The notes: generated by a model from the letters alone, not told the origin. Counted from the stretch's first letter, positions 33,727-43,998 are shown. The stretch is 64,000 nucleotides of DNA from Pseudomonas citronellolis (GCF_900112375.1 NZ_FOLS01000036.1:1-64000); one strand, 5' to 3'. A program made the numbers and translations.

Positions 33727-36459
33727 ATGAGCCGACGCCGCGTTTCCCACTCCGACGCCAGCGCCACGCCCTGGCACAGCCTCGCCAGCGACGAGGTCCA
33801 GGCCCGCCTGCGCAGCGGCCCCGGCGGCCTCGACGAGGCCGAGGTGCAAAGCCGCCGCCAGCAATACGGCGAGAACCGCCTGGCGCCGCCGCGCCGGCGC
33901 GGCCCGCTGCTGCGCCTGCTGCTGCAGTTCCACAACATCCTGCTCTACGTGATGCTCGCCGCCGCGCTCGTCACCGCGCTGCTCGGCCACTGGGTGGACA
34001 CTGCGGTGCTGCTGGGCGCGGTGCTGATCAACGCGGTGATCGGCTTCATCCAGGAAGGCAAGGCCGAATCGGCGCTGGACGCCATCCGCGGCATGCTCTC
34101 CTCCACCGCCACCGTGGTGCGCCAGGGCAAGCGCCAGCAGATCGACGCCGCCGCCCTGGTCCCCGGCGACCTGGTGCTGCTGGCCTCCGGCGACCGCGTG
34201 CCAGCCGACCTGCGCCTGCTCGGCGGCAAGGAGCTGCGTGTCGACGAGGCGGCGTTGACCGGCGAATCCCTGCCGGTGGAGAAGAGCGCGCAAGCGGTGG
34301 CCGCCGACGCGCCCCTGGGCGACCGCTACGGCATGGCCTACTCCGGCACCCTGGTGGTCTACGGCCAGGCCCGCGGCCTGGTGGTAGGTACCGGGGCGGA
34401 CACCGAGCTGGGGCGCATCAACCAGATGCTCAGCAGCGTGGAGAACCTGACCACCCCGCTGCTGCGGCAGATCGACCGCTTCGGCCGCATCCTGGCCATG
34501 GTCATCCTCGGCATCGGCGCCCTGGTGTTCCTGCTCGGCACCCTGTGGCTGGGCGAGACGCCGGAGCAGATGTTCATGATGGTGGTGGCCCTGGTGGCCT
34601 CGGCCATCCCCGAGGGGCTGCCGGCGATCATGACCGTGACCCTCGCCCTGGGCGTGCAGCGCATGGCCCGCCAGCGCGCCATCGTGCGGCGCCTGCCAGC
34701 GGTGGAGACGCTGGGCTCGGTGACGGTGATCTGCTCGGACAAGACCGGCACCCTGACCTGCAACGAAATGACCGTGCAGCGCCTGGTCTGCGCCGAGCGG
34801 GTGTACGAAGTAGAAGGCGTCGGCTACGTCCCCGAGGGCGGTTTCAGCATCGATGGCCGAGCCGTGCAGCCGGACACGCAACCGGCGCTGCTGCAGGCGA
34901 TCCGCGCCGGGGTGCTGTGCAACGACGCCCAGCTGCGCGAGGACGCCGGCCAGTGGAGCATCGAGGGCGACCCCACCGAAGGCGCGCTGCTGGTGCTCGG
35001 CGCCAAGGCCGGGCTGCCCCAGGAAACCTGCGCCCGGGACTGGCCGCGGCTGGACAGCATTCCCTTCGAGTCGCAGCACCGCTTCATGGCCAGCAGCCAC
35101 CAGGACGCCGAAGGCCGCCCGTGGATACTGGTCAAGGGCGCGCCGGAGCGCATCCTCGAAATGTGCTCGACGCAGCTCACCGATGCCGGCGCGGCGCCGC
35201 TGGACCCGGACTACTGGCGGCGCATGGCCACCGACACCGCCGCCCGCGGCCTGCGCCTGCTGGCCCTGGCCGCGAGGCAGGCGGCGCCGCAGGGCGCGCA
35301 ACTGAACTTCGACGACGTCGCCGAAGGCTTCACCCTGCTGGCCCTGGTGGGCCTGATCGACCCGCCGCGGGCCGAGGCCATCGCCGCCGTGGCGCACTGC
35401 CAGCAGGCCGGCATCCGCGTCAAGATGATCACCGGCGACCATGCCGAGACCGCCCGCGCCATCGGCGCCCGGCTGGGCATCGGCGTCGGCCGCCCGGCGG
35501 TGACCGGCGCCGAGGTGGCGTTGATGGACGACGCCGAGCTGCGCCGCGTGGCCCTGGAGGTGGACGTGTTCGCCCGCGCCAGCCCCGAGCACAAGCTGCG
35601 CCTGGTGCAGGCCCTGCAGGAGGACGGCCAGGTGGTGGCGATGACCGGCGACGGCGTCAACGACGCCCCGGCGCTCAAGCGCGCCGAGGTCGGCGTGGCC
35701 ATGGGCCGCAAGGGCACCGAGGCGGCGCGCGAGGCCGCCGACGTGGTGCTGGCCGACGACAACTTCGCCAGCATCGCCAGCGCCGTGCGCGAGGGCCGAG
35801 CGGTCTACGACAACCTGAAGAAATTCATCCTGTTCATGCTGCCGACCAATGGCGGCGAGGCGCTGGTGGTGATCGCCGCGCTGTTCCTCGGCCTGGGCCT
35901 GCCGCTGACGCCGGCGCAGGTGCTGTGGATCAACATGGTCACCTCCAGCACCCTGGGCCTGGCCCTGGCCTTCGAGCCGGCCGAGCGCGACATCATGCGC
36001 CGCAGCCCGCGGCCGCCGGGCAACGCCCTGCTTTCCGGGTTCTTCGTCTGGCGCGTGCTGATGGTGGCGCTGCTGATGATGCTCGGCGCCTTCGGCCTGT
36101 TCCTCTGGGAGCTGCAGCGCGGCACCGGCATCGAGTCGGCGCGGACCATGGCGGTCAACGCGGTGGTGATCGCGGAGATGTTCTACCTGATCAACAGCCG
36201 CTCGATCTTCGGCTCGGTGCTCAACCGCGAGGGCCTGTTCGGCAACCGCTGGGTGCTGCTGGCCATCGCCGCGTGCATCCCGCTGCAGCTGGCCTTCACC
36301 TACGCGCCCTGGATGCAGGAGATCTTCGGCTCCAGGGGCCTGAGCCCGGCCGAATGGCTACGGGCGCTGGGCGCCGGGCTGCTGGTGTTCCTCGGCGCCG
36401 AGCTGGAGAAGTGGGTGATCCGCCACAGCGGCCTGGCGCAGCGCCTGGCCAGGCACTGA
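33727..36459 (+). CDS. P-type cation-transporting ATPase (P2-type)
   Basis: A 910-residue inner-membrane pump. Domains in order: cation-ATPase N domain (about 15-85), actuator with TGESLPVEKS (about residues 178-187), the phosphorylated Asp338 in CSDKTGTLTCNE, nucleotide-binding domain with KGAPERILEM, hinge MTGDGVNDAPALKRAEVGVAMG, and a six-helix C-terminal domain. The transmembrane PEGLPA motif in helix 4 is that of Ca2+/Mn2+/Na+-type P2 ATPases rather than heavy-metal P1B pumps. The ion is not certain. ATG at 33727 follows GACAGGAG. Confidence 0.94.
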   Translation: MSRRRVSHSDASATPWHSLASDEVQARLRSGPGGLDEAEVQSRRQQYGENRLAPPRRRGPLLRLLLQFHNILLYVMLAAALVTALLGHWVDTAVLLGAVLINAVIGFIQEGKAESALDAIRGMLSSTATVVRQGKRQQIDAAALVPGDLVLLASGDRVPADLRLLGGKELRVDEAALTGESLPVEKSAQAVAADAPLGDRYGMAYSGTLVVYGQARGLVVGTGADTELGRINQMLSSVENLTTPLLRQIDRFGRILAMVILGIGALVFLLGTLWLGETPEQMFMMVVALVASAIPEGLPAIMTVTLALGVQRMARQRAIVRRLPAVETLGSVTVICSDKTGTLTCNEMTVQRLVCAERVYEVEGVGYVPEGGFSIDGRAVQPDTQPALLQAIRAGVLCNDAQLREDAGQWSIEGDPTEGALLVLGAKAGLPQETCARDWPRLDSIPFESQHRFMASSHQDAEGRPWILVKGAPERILEMCSTQLTDAGAAPLDPDYWRRMATDTAARGLRLLALAARQAAPQGAQLNFDDVAEGFTLLALVGLIDPPRAEAIAAVAHCQQAGIRVKMITGDHAETARAIGARLGIGVGRPAVTGAEVALMDDAELRRVALEVDVFARASPEHKLRLVQALQEDGQVVAMTGDGVNDAPALKRAEVGVAMGRKGTEAAREAADVVLADDNFASIASAVREGRAVYDNLKKFILFMLPTNGGEALVVIAALFLGLGLPLTPAQVLWINMVTSSTLGLALAFEPAERDIMRRSPRPPGNALLSGFFVWRVLMVALLMMLGAFGLFLWELQRGTGIESARTMAVNAVVIAEMFYLINSRSIFGSVLNREGLFGNRWVLLAIAACIPLQLAFTYAPWMQEIFGSRGLSPAEWLRALGAGLLVFLGAELEKWVIRHSGLAQRLARH

Positions 36460-36462
36460 GCC

Positions 36463-37224
36463 TCAGACCGCGGTGTGCCCGCCATCCACCGGCAGCGCGA
36501 TGCCGGTGGTGAAGCCGGCGTTGTCGCTGCACAGGTAGAGCACCGCCGCGGCGATCTCCTCGACCTTGCCGACGCGGCCCACCGGGTGCATGGCGGCGGC
36601 GAACTCGGCCTTCTTCGGGTCGGCCTCGTAGGCGCGGCGGAACATGTCGGTGTCGATCACCGCCGGGCACACGGCGTTGATGCGCACCTTCTTCTTCGCG
36701 TATTCCACGGCCGCCGACTTGGTCAGGCCGATCACCGCGTGCTTGGAGGCGGCGTAGATGCTCATCTTCGGCGCCGCGCCCAGGCCGGCCACCGAGGCGG
36801 TGTTGACGATGGCGCCGCCGCCCTGGGCGAGCATCACCGGGATCTGGTGCTTCATGCACAGCCAGACGCCCTTGACGTTCACCCCCATGATGGCGTCGAA
36901 CTCGCTTTCCTTGCCCTCGGCCAGCCGGCCCTGCTCGATCTCGATGCCGGCGTTGTTGAAGGCGTAGTCCAGGCGGCCGTAGGCCTCCACCGTGGCGGCG
37001 ACCAGCGCCTGGACCTCGGCGTCGCGGGTCACGTCGCAGCGGATGAAACGCGCTTCGCCGCCGGCGGCGCGGATCAGCTCGGCGGTGGCCTCGCCGCCGG
37101 CGGCGTCGACGTCGGAAACCACCACCTTGATGCCCTCGTGGGCGAAGGCCTGGGCGGTGGCGCGGCCGATGCCGGCGGCGGCGCCGGTGACCAGGGCGAC
37201 CTGGCCGGAAAGCAGCTGACTCAT
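36463..37224 (-). CDS. Short-chain dehydrogenase/reductase
   Basis: A 253-residue classical SDR. Cofactor motif TGAAAGIGRATAQAF (T-G-x3-G-x-G), Asp-containing VVVSDVDA (suggesting NAD(H) preference), NNAG, the Ser-Tyr-x3-Lys set in NTASVAGLGAAPKMSIYAASK, and the FTTGIALPVDGGHTAV C terminus. The substrate is not predictable. It is divergent from an MDR-family oxidoreductase, as in PAO1 (PA1649/PA1648, from memory), with a 222-base gap showing no clear operator. Confidence 0.93.
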   Translation of the reverse strand: MSQLLSGQVALVTGAAAGIGRATAQAFAHEGIKVVVSDVDAAGGEATAELIRAAGGEARFIRCDVTRDAEVQALVAATVEAYGRLDYAFNNAGIEIEQGRLAEGKESEFDAIMGVNVKGVWLCMKHQIPVMLAQGGGAIVNTASVAGLGAAPKMSIYAASKHAVIGLTKSAAVEYAKKKVRINAVCPAVIDTDMFRRAYEADPKKAEFAAAMHPVGRVGKVEEIAAAVLYLCSDNAGFTTGIALPVDGGHTAV

Positions 37225-37446
37225 GGACTGTCCTCGAACGGATGGAGAATCGTACGAGTCTAGCCAGCGCCCGCCGCGGGCAAAGCACTATCAGGCCGCT
37301 GTAGCTCGCATTATCCGCGCGGGTGATGAATGCCTCGCGCCTGGATCATTTACATGGATAACCGGGCATTCTCGTGGTCGGCGGCAGCTTGCCGACGCCG
37401 CCGCCGCGGACTATCCCTAGGTTTTCCCCTCCCCGAGGCCACTGCC

Positions 37447-38451
37447 ATGACCGCCCCGCTCAACCGCCAGTTCGTGCTCGCCCAGCGCCCCCAGGGCGCC
37501 ATCGACCAGGACACCTTCCGCTACCAGGAAACCCCGCTCGGCGAGCCCGGCCCGGGCCAGGTGCTGGTGCGCAACCTGTACCTGTCGCTGGACCCGGCCA
37601 TGCGCGGCTGGCTCAACGACGCCAAGTCCTACATTCCGCCGGTGGGCCTGGGCGAGGTGATGCGCGCCCTCGGCGTGGGCCAGGTGGTGGCCTCGAACAA
37701 CCCGGCCTTCGTCGTCGGCGACCATGTCAACGGCGCCCTCGGCGTGCAGGACTACTTCCTCGGCGAGCCCAGGGGCTTCTACAAGGTCGACGCGAACCGC
37801 GCGCCGCTGCCGCTGTACCTCTCGGCCCTGGGCATGACCGGCATGACCGCCTACTTCGGCCTGCTCGACGTCGGCCTGCCCAAGGCCGGCGAGACCGTAG
37901 TGGTTTCCGCCGCGGCCGGCGCGGTGGGCAGCGTGGTCGGGCAGATCGCCAAGATCAAGGGCTGCAACGTGATCGGCATCGCCGGCGGCGAGGACAAGTG
38001 CCGCTACCTGGTGGAGGAACTGGGCTTCGACGGCGCCGTCGACTACAAGAACGAGGACCTCGCCCTGGGCCTGAAGCGCTGCTGCCCCAACGGCATCGAC
38101 GTGTTCTTCGACAACGTCGGCGGCGACATCCTCGACGCCTGCCTGGCGCGCCTGGCGCCCAAGGCGCGCATCGTGATCTGCGGCGCCATCAGCCAGTACA
38201 ACAACAAGCAGGCGGTGAAGGGCCCGGCCAACTACCTGTCGCTGCTGGTCAACCGCGCACGCATGGAAGGCATGGTGGTGATGGACTACGCCAACCGCTT
38301 CCCCGAAGCCATGCGCGAGATGGCCGGCTGGCTGGCCGAGGGCAAGCTGAAGTCCAGGGAAGATATCGTCGAAGGCCTGCAGACCTTCCCGCAGACGGTG
38401 CTCAAGCTATTCAGCGGGGAGAACTTCGGCAAGCTCATCCTCAAGCTCTGA
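37447..38451 (+). CDS. NADP-dependent MDR oxidoreductase (CurA/leukotriene-reductase type)
   Basis: A 334-residue zinc-independent medium-chain reductase. The NADP-binding AAAGAVGSVVGQIAKIKGCNVIGIAGG motif, the N-terminal YLSLDPAMRGWLND segment and FDNVGGDILDACLARL place it with curcumin reductase CurA/prostaglandin reductase-like alkenal/one reductases. These reduce alpha,beta-unsaturated carbonyls. ATG at 37447 begins the conserved part. Divergent from the SDR gene. Confidence 0.93.
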   Translation: MTAPLNRQFVLAQRPQGAIDQDTFRYQETPLGEPGPGQVLVRNLYLSLDPAMRGWLNDAKSYIPPVGLGEVMRALGVGQVVASNNPAFVVGDHVNGALGVQDYFLGEPRGFYKVDANRAPLPLYLSALGMTGMTAYFGLLDVGLPKAGETVVVSAAAGAVGSVVGQIAKIKGCNVIGIAGGEDKCRYLVEELGFDGAVDYKNEDLALGLKRCCPNGIDVFFDNVGGDILDACLARLAPKARIVICGAISQYNNKQAVKGPANYLSLLVNRARMEGMVVMDYANRFPEAMREMAGWLAEGKLKSREDIVEGLQTFPQTVLKLFSGENFGKLILKL

Positions 38452-38467
38452 AGGCTTTGCGACACCC

Positions 38468-38607
38468 TGCAGGAGCGCCCCCTGGGCGCGAATCGCGGGC
38501 AGGGCCCGCTCCTACAGGTGCAGGAGAAACACTGACGTAGGATGGGTTGAGCGAAGCGATACCCATCGCCAGCACCGCATGGGTTTCGCAAACTCAACCC
38601 ATCCTAC
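38468..38607. repeat. A'-type doublet and family B repeat
   Basis: Between the MDR gene and sulP: a doublet with a GCCC/GGGC stem on the left and a GGGC/GCCC stem on the right (about 38469-38518), and a full family B element (about 38537-38607). The rest of the 38452-38742 gap shows no gene. Confidence 0.9.
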
Positions 38608-38742
38608 GAAAAGCATCCCGGCACCGTCCTCCTACTGCCCTCTCGAAATCCTTCGTCTTCCTATGCCAGGCACTGACGCCGGGCAAGCCGCGGCCCTACA
38701 CTGTGGCTAAGCTTCAGCCCCGACGCTTCACGGAAGACACCC

Positions 38743-40446
38743 ATGCCCCTCACCCGCTGGCTGCCCGGCCTGGACAACCTGCTGCACTACCGCTCCGCCT
38801 GGCTGCGCCCGGACGTCCTCGCCGGCCTGTCGGTGGCGGCCATCCAGATTCCCACCGCCATCGCCTATGCCCAGATCATCGGCTTCCCGGCCCAGGTCGG
38901 GCTCTACGCCTGCATCCTGCCGATGCTGATCTACGCCCTGGTCGGCAGTTCGAAACAACTGATGGTCGGCCCTGACGCCGCCACCGCGGCCATGGTCGCG
39001 GCGGCCATCACCCCGCTGGCGGCGGGCGACCCGCAGCGCCTGCTGCAACTGTCGATGATCGTCGCGGTGATGGTCGGCCTGCTGTCCATCGTCGGCGGCC
39101 TGGTGCGCGCCGGCTTCATCGCCAGCTTCCTGTCGCGGCCGACTCTGGTGGGCTACCTCAATGGCATCGGCCTGAGCCTGATCGCCGGCCAGTTGGGCAA
39201 GCTGCTGGGCTACCACACCGAGACCAGCGGCTTCCTCGCCGGCCTGCTGGCATTGCTGCGCAACCTCGGCAGCACGCACTTGCCGACCCTCGCCCTGGGC
39301 GTGGCCACCCTGCTGCTGATGGTCCTGCTGCCGCGGCGCTACCCGAAGATTCCCGGCGCCCTGGTCGGCGTGCTGTTCGCCACCCTGGCCAGCGTCGCGC
39401 TGGGCCTGGACCGCTACGGCATCGCCCTGCTCGGCGCGGTGCCCCAGGGCCTGCCGGAGCTGAGCTGGCCGCGCACCAGCGTGCAGGAGATGGGCAACCT
39501 GTTCCGCGACGCCCTGGGCATCACCATCGTCAGCTTCTGCAGCGCCATGCTCACCGCCCGCAGCTTCGCCGCGCGCCACGGCTACAGCATCGACGCCAGC
39601 CGCGAGATGGTCGCCCTAGGCGTGGCCAACATCGGCGCCGGGGTGTCCCAGGGCTTCGTCATCAGCGGCGCCGACTCGCGCACCGCGGTCAATGACATGG
39701 TCGGCGGCCAGACGCAGATGGTCAGCATAGTCGCCGCCTTGGTCATCGGTCTGGCATTGGTGCTGTTCAGCGCGCCGCTGGGCTGGATTCCCATGCCGGC
39801 CCTGGGCGCGGTGCTGCTGATGGCCGGCTGGGGCCTGATCGACTTCAGCGCGCTGAAGGGCTTCTGGCGCCTGTCGCGCTTCGAGTTCGGCCTGTGCCTG
39901 CTGACCACCGTCGGGGTGCTCAGCGTCGGCGTGCTGCCGGGCATCTTCGTGGCCATCGTCATCGCCCTGCTGCGCCTGCTGTACCTGACCTACAAACCGA
40001 GCGACGCGGTGCTCGGCTGGGTCCACGGCATCGACGGCCAGGTCGAGCTGAGCCGCTACCCGCAGGCGCACACCCTGCCGGGCCTGGTGATCTACCGCTT
40101 CGACGCGCCGCTGCTGTTCTTCAACGCCGACTACTTCAAGCAGCGCCTGCTGCAGGTGGTGGCCGAGACCAAGGCGCCGCGCGCCGTGCTGCTCAACGCC
40201 GAGGGCGTGCTGAACCTGGACGTCAGCGGCCTGACGGTGCTGCGCGAGGTGCAGCAGACCCTGGCGGCGCAGGAGGTGCACCTGTCCCTGGCGCGGGTGC
40301 CGCGGGAAACCCTGGCGATGATGGAGCGCTCCGGCCAGTTGGGCGAACTGAAGCCGCCGCTGGTGTTCAGCTCGGTGCGCGCGGGGGTGAACGCCTACCG
40401 GCGCTGGTACAAGCGCCAGCAGGAGGCCGCCGCAAGCTCTTCGTAG
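38743..40446 (+). CDS. SulP-family anion transporter with STAS domain
   Basis: A 567-residue SulP/SLC26 transporter: about 14 hydrophobic segments to roughly residue 420, with the signature AGLSVAAIQIPTAIAYAQIIGFPAQVGLYACILPMLIYAL near the N terminus, and a C-terminal STAS domain (about 440-545) containing LNAEGVLNLDVSGLTVL. It moves sulfate, bicarbonate or dicarboxylates. The final Ser-Ser and the TAG stop are part of a palindromic repeat that begins at the gene end, so the natural C terminus may have been altered by repeat insertion. Confidence 0.93.
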   Translation: MPLTRWLPGLDNLLHYRSAWLRPDVLAGLSVAAIQIPTAIAYAQIIGFPAQVGLYACILPMLIYALVGSSKQLMVGPDAATAAMVAAAITPLAAGDPQRLLQLSMIVAVMVGLLSIVGGLVRAGFIASFLSRPTLVGYLNGIGLSLIAGQLGKLLGYHTETSGFLAGLLALLRNLGSTHLPTLALGVATLLLMVLLPRRYPKIPGALVGVLFATLASVALGLDRYGIALLGAVPQGLPELSWPRTSVQEMGNLFRDALGITIVSFCSAMLTARSFAARHGYSIDASREMVALGVANIGAGVSQGFVISGADSRTAVNDMVGGQTQMVSIVAALVIGLALVLFSAPLGWIPMPALGAVLLMAGWGLIDFSALKGFWRLSRFEFGLCLLTTVGVLSVGVLPGIFVAIVIALLRLLYLTYKPSDAVLGWVHGIDGQVELSRYPQAHTLPGLVIYRFDAPLLFFNADYFKQRLLQVVAETKAPRAVLLNAEGVLNLDVSGLTVLREVQQTLAAQEVHLSLARVPRETLAMMERSGQLGELKPPLVFSSVRAGVNAYRRWYKRQQEAAASSS

Positions 40447-40605
40447 GAGCGAGCTTGCTCGCGAACAAACGCGGTGCCATGCGGTTCGCGAGCAAGCTCG
40501 CTCCTACGAGAAGCCGTGCCCGCCGGTTATGGTAGGAGCGGATTCATCCGCGATTCCGCCGGCAAGGCCGGCGTCAGGCGAATCGCGGACAGAGTCCGCT
40601 CCTGC
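40441..40605. repeat. Family A doublet plus GGAC-stem doublet
   Basis: A 69-base family A doublet (40441-40509), identical to 21661-21729, starts within the last codons of sulP. It is followed by a GGAT-stem unit (about 40531-40555) and an inverted GGAC-stem unit (about 40580-40606). No gene in the gap before the chemoreceptor gene. Confidence 0.92.
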
Positions 40606-40621
40606 AGGGGCTCGGTGCCGC

Positions 40622-42577
40622 CTACAGGCGGAACTGCCCCACCATCCCCTGCAGGTCACGGCTGAGCTGGGCCAGTTCGACGCTGGAGGAGGCCGTGGAC
40701 TCCATGGCCTGGGCCGATTCGTCGGCGATGCCGCGGATGCTGGTGACGCTGCGGTTGATCTCCTCGGCCACCGCGCTCTGCTGCTCGGAAGCCGCGGCGA
40801 TCTGCTGGTTCATCTGGTGGATCACCGCCACCGCCGCGGCGATCTCGCCCAGCGCGGTCTCGGTCTGCTCGGCGTCGCCGACGCTCTTCTCCACCAGTTG
40901 ATGGCTGTGCTGCATGTGCTGCACCGAGGCCTGGGCGCCGTTCTGCAGCGCGCCGATCAGCTTCTCGATTTCCGCCGTCGACTGCTGGGTGCGCCGCGCC
41001 AGGGCGCGCACCTCGTCGGCCACCACGGCGAAGCCCCTGCCCTGCTCGCCGGCCCGGGCCGCCTCGATGGCGGCGTTGAGCGCCAGCAGGTTGGTCTGCT
41101 CGGCCACCGCCTTGATCACGTCGAGCACGCTGCCGATGTTCTGGCTCTCGCGGCCCAGGTCGTGGATGCTGGCGGAGGCCTCGCGCACCGCCTCGGCCAG
41201 CTCGGAAATGCGCCCGAGGGTGCGTCGCACCACCTGCTGGCCGCTGGCCACGGTGCCGTCCGCCTGCTCGGCGGAGTGCGCCGCGGCCTCGGCGTTGCGC
41301 GCCACCTCGTGGACGGTGGCGGCCATCTGGTTCATCGCCGTGGCCACCTGGTCGGTCTCGGCCTTCTGGCTGTTGACGCCGCTCTGGGTGCGCTCGGTGA
41401 CGCCGGACAGCGCCTGCGCCGAGGAGGTGATGCGGCCGACGCCTTCATGAAGACGGCTGACGATGCCGCGCAGGCTCTGCGCCATGGCGTCCACCGCGGC
41501 CATCAGTTGGCCCACCTCGTCCTTGCGCTCGACGCGGATGGTCTGGCTCAGGTCGCCCTCGGCGATGCGGCTGGCCATGCCGATCACCTGGCGCAGCGGG
41601 CGTACGATCAGCAGGCCGATCAGCAGCGCGGCCAGGGTGCCGACCAGCAGCGCCAGCGCCGCCGAACCGAGCATGGCGCCCACGCTGCTGTGCAGCACGC
41701 TGACCATGGCCGCCTGCTGCGTGGCGTAGGAGGCATCCACCTGCTGCATCATTTCCTCGGCGCGCTGCGACATCTCTCGGTGCGCCTGCTGTTCCTTGGC
41801 CAGGCCGGCGGAGTAGTCGCCGAGGTTGTTGCCGAAGCCGTCGATGTTGGTGGCCACGTCCTTGATCACCGAGACGTAGGCCGGATCGGTGATCGCCGTC
41901 TGCAGCTGCTTGGACAGCTCCAGGGCCTCGTCGGCGGACTTGATGCGCGCATCGCCCGCGGCCTCGCCGTCCTTCTGCTCCAGGCGCGCGCGGGCCTCGT
42001 TCAGGCCCTGCAGCACCAGGCGGTAGAGCTGGCCGACCTGGGCCGCCTGCTTGAGCAGTTCCTCGCCGTTCTGGCCCTGGCTCTGCTTGAGTTCGTAGGC
42101 GCCGTCGTCGGCCAGGCTGGACTGCAGGATGTCCAGGCTGTTGGAGGCGCTGGACACCGACCAGTTGGCGGCCTCCAGGGCCAGGTGGCGGCTCTTGCTG
42201 GCCTGCTCGAAGCGGTCGAAGGAGGCCAGGTAGCCGGCCATGGCCTGGGCCACGCGCTCCATGGCCTCGGCCTGGCCGGGGTGCGCCTTGAGCTGCTCGA
42301 CGTGCCCGGCGAGGACCTTGGCGCGCTGGCGCAATTGCTCGGCGGCCTTGGGGCTGGCGTCGCGGACGAAGTCCTTCTCGCTCTGGCGCATCTCCAGGAC
42401 TTCGCGGTTGACCGCGCTCATGGCGTCCAGCAGGGCGAAGCGCTGCTCGATGGAGCGCAGCGCCCCGACGCCGATCCCGGCCACCAGCGCCGTCAGCAGC
42501 AATACCAGGCCGAAACCCAGCGCCAGTTTCTTCGCCGTGCCCAGATTGGCCAACCGCCGTTGCACGAACGCGACCAT
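40622..42577 (-). CDS. Methyl-accepting chemotaxis protein with HBM sensor domain
   Basis: A 651-residue chemoreceptor. A first membrane helix (about residues 17-36) is followed by a long all-helical periplasmic domain (to about residue 310) starting [36 protein letters not shown], the HBM type known from McpS-like receptors for organic acids. Then come a second membrane helix, HAMP (about 335-390) and the signalling domain with the tip [31 protein letters not shown]. Start at 42577 follows GGGGAGGAGT; the upstream in-frame extension is not conserved-looking. A strong hairpin lies in its leader. Confidence 0.93.
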   Translation of the reverse strand: MVAFVQRRLANLGTAKKLALGFGLVLLLTALVAGIGVGALRSIEQRFALLDAMSAVNREVLEMRQSEKDFVRDASPKAAEQLRQRAKVLAGHVEQLKAHPGQAEAMERVAQAMAGYLASFDRFEQASKSRHLALEAANWSVSSASNSLDILQSSLADDGAYELKQSQGQNGEELLKQAAQVGQLYRLVLQGLNEARARLEQKDGEAAGDARIKSADEALELSKQLQTAITDPAYVSVIKDVATNIDGFGNNLGDYSAGLAKEQQAHREMSQRAEEMMQQVDASYATQQAAMVSVLHSSVGAMLGSAALALLVGTLAALLIGLLIVRPLRQVIGMASRIAEGDLSQTIRVERKDEVGQLMAAVDAMAQSLRGIVSRLHEGVGRITSSAQALSGVTERTQSGVNSQKAETDQVATAMNQMAATVHEVARNAEAAAHSAEQADGTVASGQQVVRRTLGRISELAEAVREASASIHDLGRESQNIGSVLDVIKAVAEQTNLLALNAAIEAARAGEQGRGFAVVADEVRALARRTQQSTAEIEKLIGALQNGAQASVQHMQHSHQLVEKSVGDAEQTETALGEIAAAVAVIHQMNQQIAAASEQQSAVAEEINRSVTSIRGIADESAQAMESTASSSVELAQLSRDLQGMVGQFRL

Positions 42578-42605
42578 GCCACTCCTCCCCTTGCCGAATG
42601 CCTTG

Positions 42606-42634
42606 CGGGAGAGTCTTCGACCGAAGCTCTCCCG
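42606..42634. promoter_or_regulatory. Hairpin in the leader of the chemoreceptor gene
   Basis: A near-perfect inverted repeat: CGGGAGAG-T-CTTCG, two-base loop, CGAAG-CTCTCCCG, with one bulged base, starting 29 bases upstream of the MCP ATG and ending close to its ribosome site. No T-run follows on the minus strand, so it is not an ordinary terminator for the flavin reductase gene upstream. Confidence 0.6.
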
Positions 42635-42792
42635 TTCTTTGTCGTTGCTTTGGGACGGAACATTAGGAGCCGGCCGACCGGCGGAACAAGGGGCGGCGTC
42701 GATGATGGCAATTCGATGTTGCGCACGGGCATGCGCAGGTCGCATCCAGGACAGTCGCGCGCCAAGGTCCCGGCGCGCGGCGGCCTGCGCCC

Positions 42793-43401
42793 CTATTTGG
42801 GGCGGATCATGCTGAAGGTGTCACGGGTGAAGCTGTAATGGGTGCCGCCCAGGCGGCCGACCAGGTCGAGTTTCGCCGGGTCGACGTGGCGCTCGTCGCG
42901 CAGCACAGCGTCGTCGATGTGCGCCAGCAGCACGCGGGCGAAGATCAGGTAGCAGCTGGGCTTGTCCGCCGGGTAGGGCTGGATCTGCGCCAGCTCGCAC
43001 TCGAAGGCCACGGCCGCGCCGGCCACCCGCGGCGGCGCCACGCGCACGCTGGGCAGGGTAGCGATGCCGACCTGCTCGATCTCGCTGACGCCATGGGGCA
43101 GCGTGGCGGCGGTGGCGTTCATGGCCTCGGCCTGGGCGGCGCTGACCAGGTGGATCACCAGTTGGCCGGTCTCGCGGACGTTGTGCAGGGTGTCCTTGAC
43201 GCTGCCATCGTCGCGGATGCTGGTGTTGACCATCAGCGTCGGCGGCTCGTCGCTGATGACCTGGAAGAAGCTGAACGGCGCCAGGTTGCCCTGGCCCTGC
43301 GCGGACAGGGTGGACACCCAGGCAATGGGCCGCGGGGTGACGGTGGAGGCCAGCCAGCGGTAGGCGTCGGCGGGCGCGAGGGTGCTGAAGTCGAGTTGCA
43401 T
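42793..43401 (-). CDS. Flavin reductase-like FMN-binding protein
   Basis: A 202-residue protein of the flavin reductase-like domain family. Marks are [40 protein letters not shown] (FMN phosphate and ring contacts) and the Gx[18 protein letters not shown] strand. Family members reduce or bind FMN, often for a monooxygenase partner; none is adjacent. It lies between the chemoreceptor and the small lipoprotein genes, same strand. Confidence 0.9.
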   Translation of the reverse strand: MQLDFSTLAPADAYRWLASTVTPRPIAWVSTLSAQGQGNLAPFSFFQVISDEPPTLMVNTSIRDDGSVKDTLHNVRETGQLVIHLVSAAQAEAMNATAATLPHGVSEIEQVGIATLPSVRVAPPRVAGAAVAFECELAQIQPYPADKPSCYLIFARVLLAHIDDAVLRDERHVDPAKLDLVGRLGGTHYSFTRDTFSMIRPK

Positions 43402-43478
43402 GGGAGAGGGTTCCTGACTGCCGGGCGGGCCGGATCGCCCGTCCGCCCGGCGATTATGCCCGCCCTGCCCGCGCCCGG

Positions 43479-43757
43479 TCAGCGCCCCGCGCGCGATTCC
43501 TTGATGTAGAAGCGCGCCTTGCTGGCCTTGTCCAGGCAGCCGCCGTAGGACTCGACCTGCTGCTCGGTCTTGGCCGCGCTGATCAGCGCCAGCGCCTTGG
43601 AGTAGCTGACGGTGCCGGCGAAGCCTTCGGCCTTGGCCAGGTCCAGCTCGTGCCAGGCGGCGTTCAGTTCGCTGGCGCAGCTGTCGCGGTTGACCGTCTT
43701 GCCGGAGCAGCCGGCCAGCACCAGGCTGGCGGCGAGAACTGCAAAAAGTGCCTTCAT
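43479..43757 (-). CDS. Small predicted lipoprotein
   Basis: A 92-residue protein with a lipoprotein signal peptide: MKALFAVLAASLVLAGCSG, lipobox LVLAGC with Cys16. The mature part is helical and has two further Cys residues (CASELNAAWHELDLAK and ESYGGCLDKASKARFY) that could pair. Residue +2 after the lipid Cys is Ser, consistent with outer-membrane sorting. ATG at 43757 follows AGGAGG. Function unknown. Confidence 0.85.
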   Translation of the reverse strand: MKALFAVLAASLVLAGCSGKTVNRDSCASELNAAWHELDLAKAEGFAGTVSYSKALALISAAKTEQQVESYGGCLDKASKARFYIKESRAGR

Positions 43758-43837
43758 GACAACCTCCTTGGTGATTCGGGCGTGTTCCAGCTTAGACCGC
43801 CGCCGCCCTGCGCGCCCTACTCCACGGCAACCTTTGC

Positions 43838-43998
43838 GTAGGGCGGATAACGTTCGACGTTATCCGCCGTTTGGCCTTCGCTGCCGGCCCGCTCGCTGTC
43901 GGGCCTGGCGCTGGCCGGGTATGCGCCCAAGCTCGGCCAAGGCGTTGGCGGCAACGGAGGTGTAGCGGCGTATAACCGCGAACGGTTATACGCCCTAC
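43838..43998. repeat. Two family F palindromes flanking the selU 3' end
   Basis: GTAGGGCGGATAACGTT and its mirrored half (43838-43870) and an inverted copy GGCGTATAACCG / CGGTTATACGCC plus CTAC (43967-43998). The second copy contains the selU stop codon. Other copies: 8821-8853, 47305-47346, part at 58795-58815. Confidence 0.88.
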
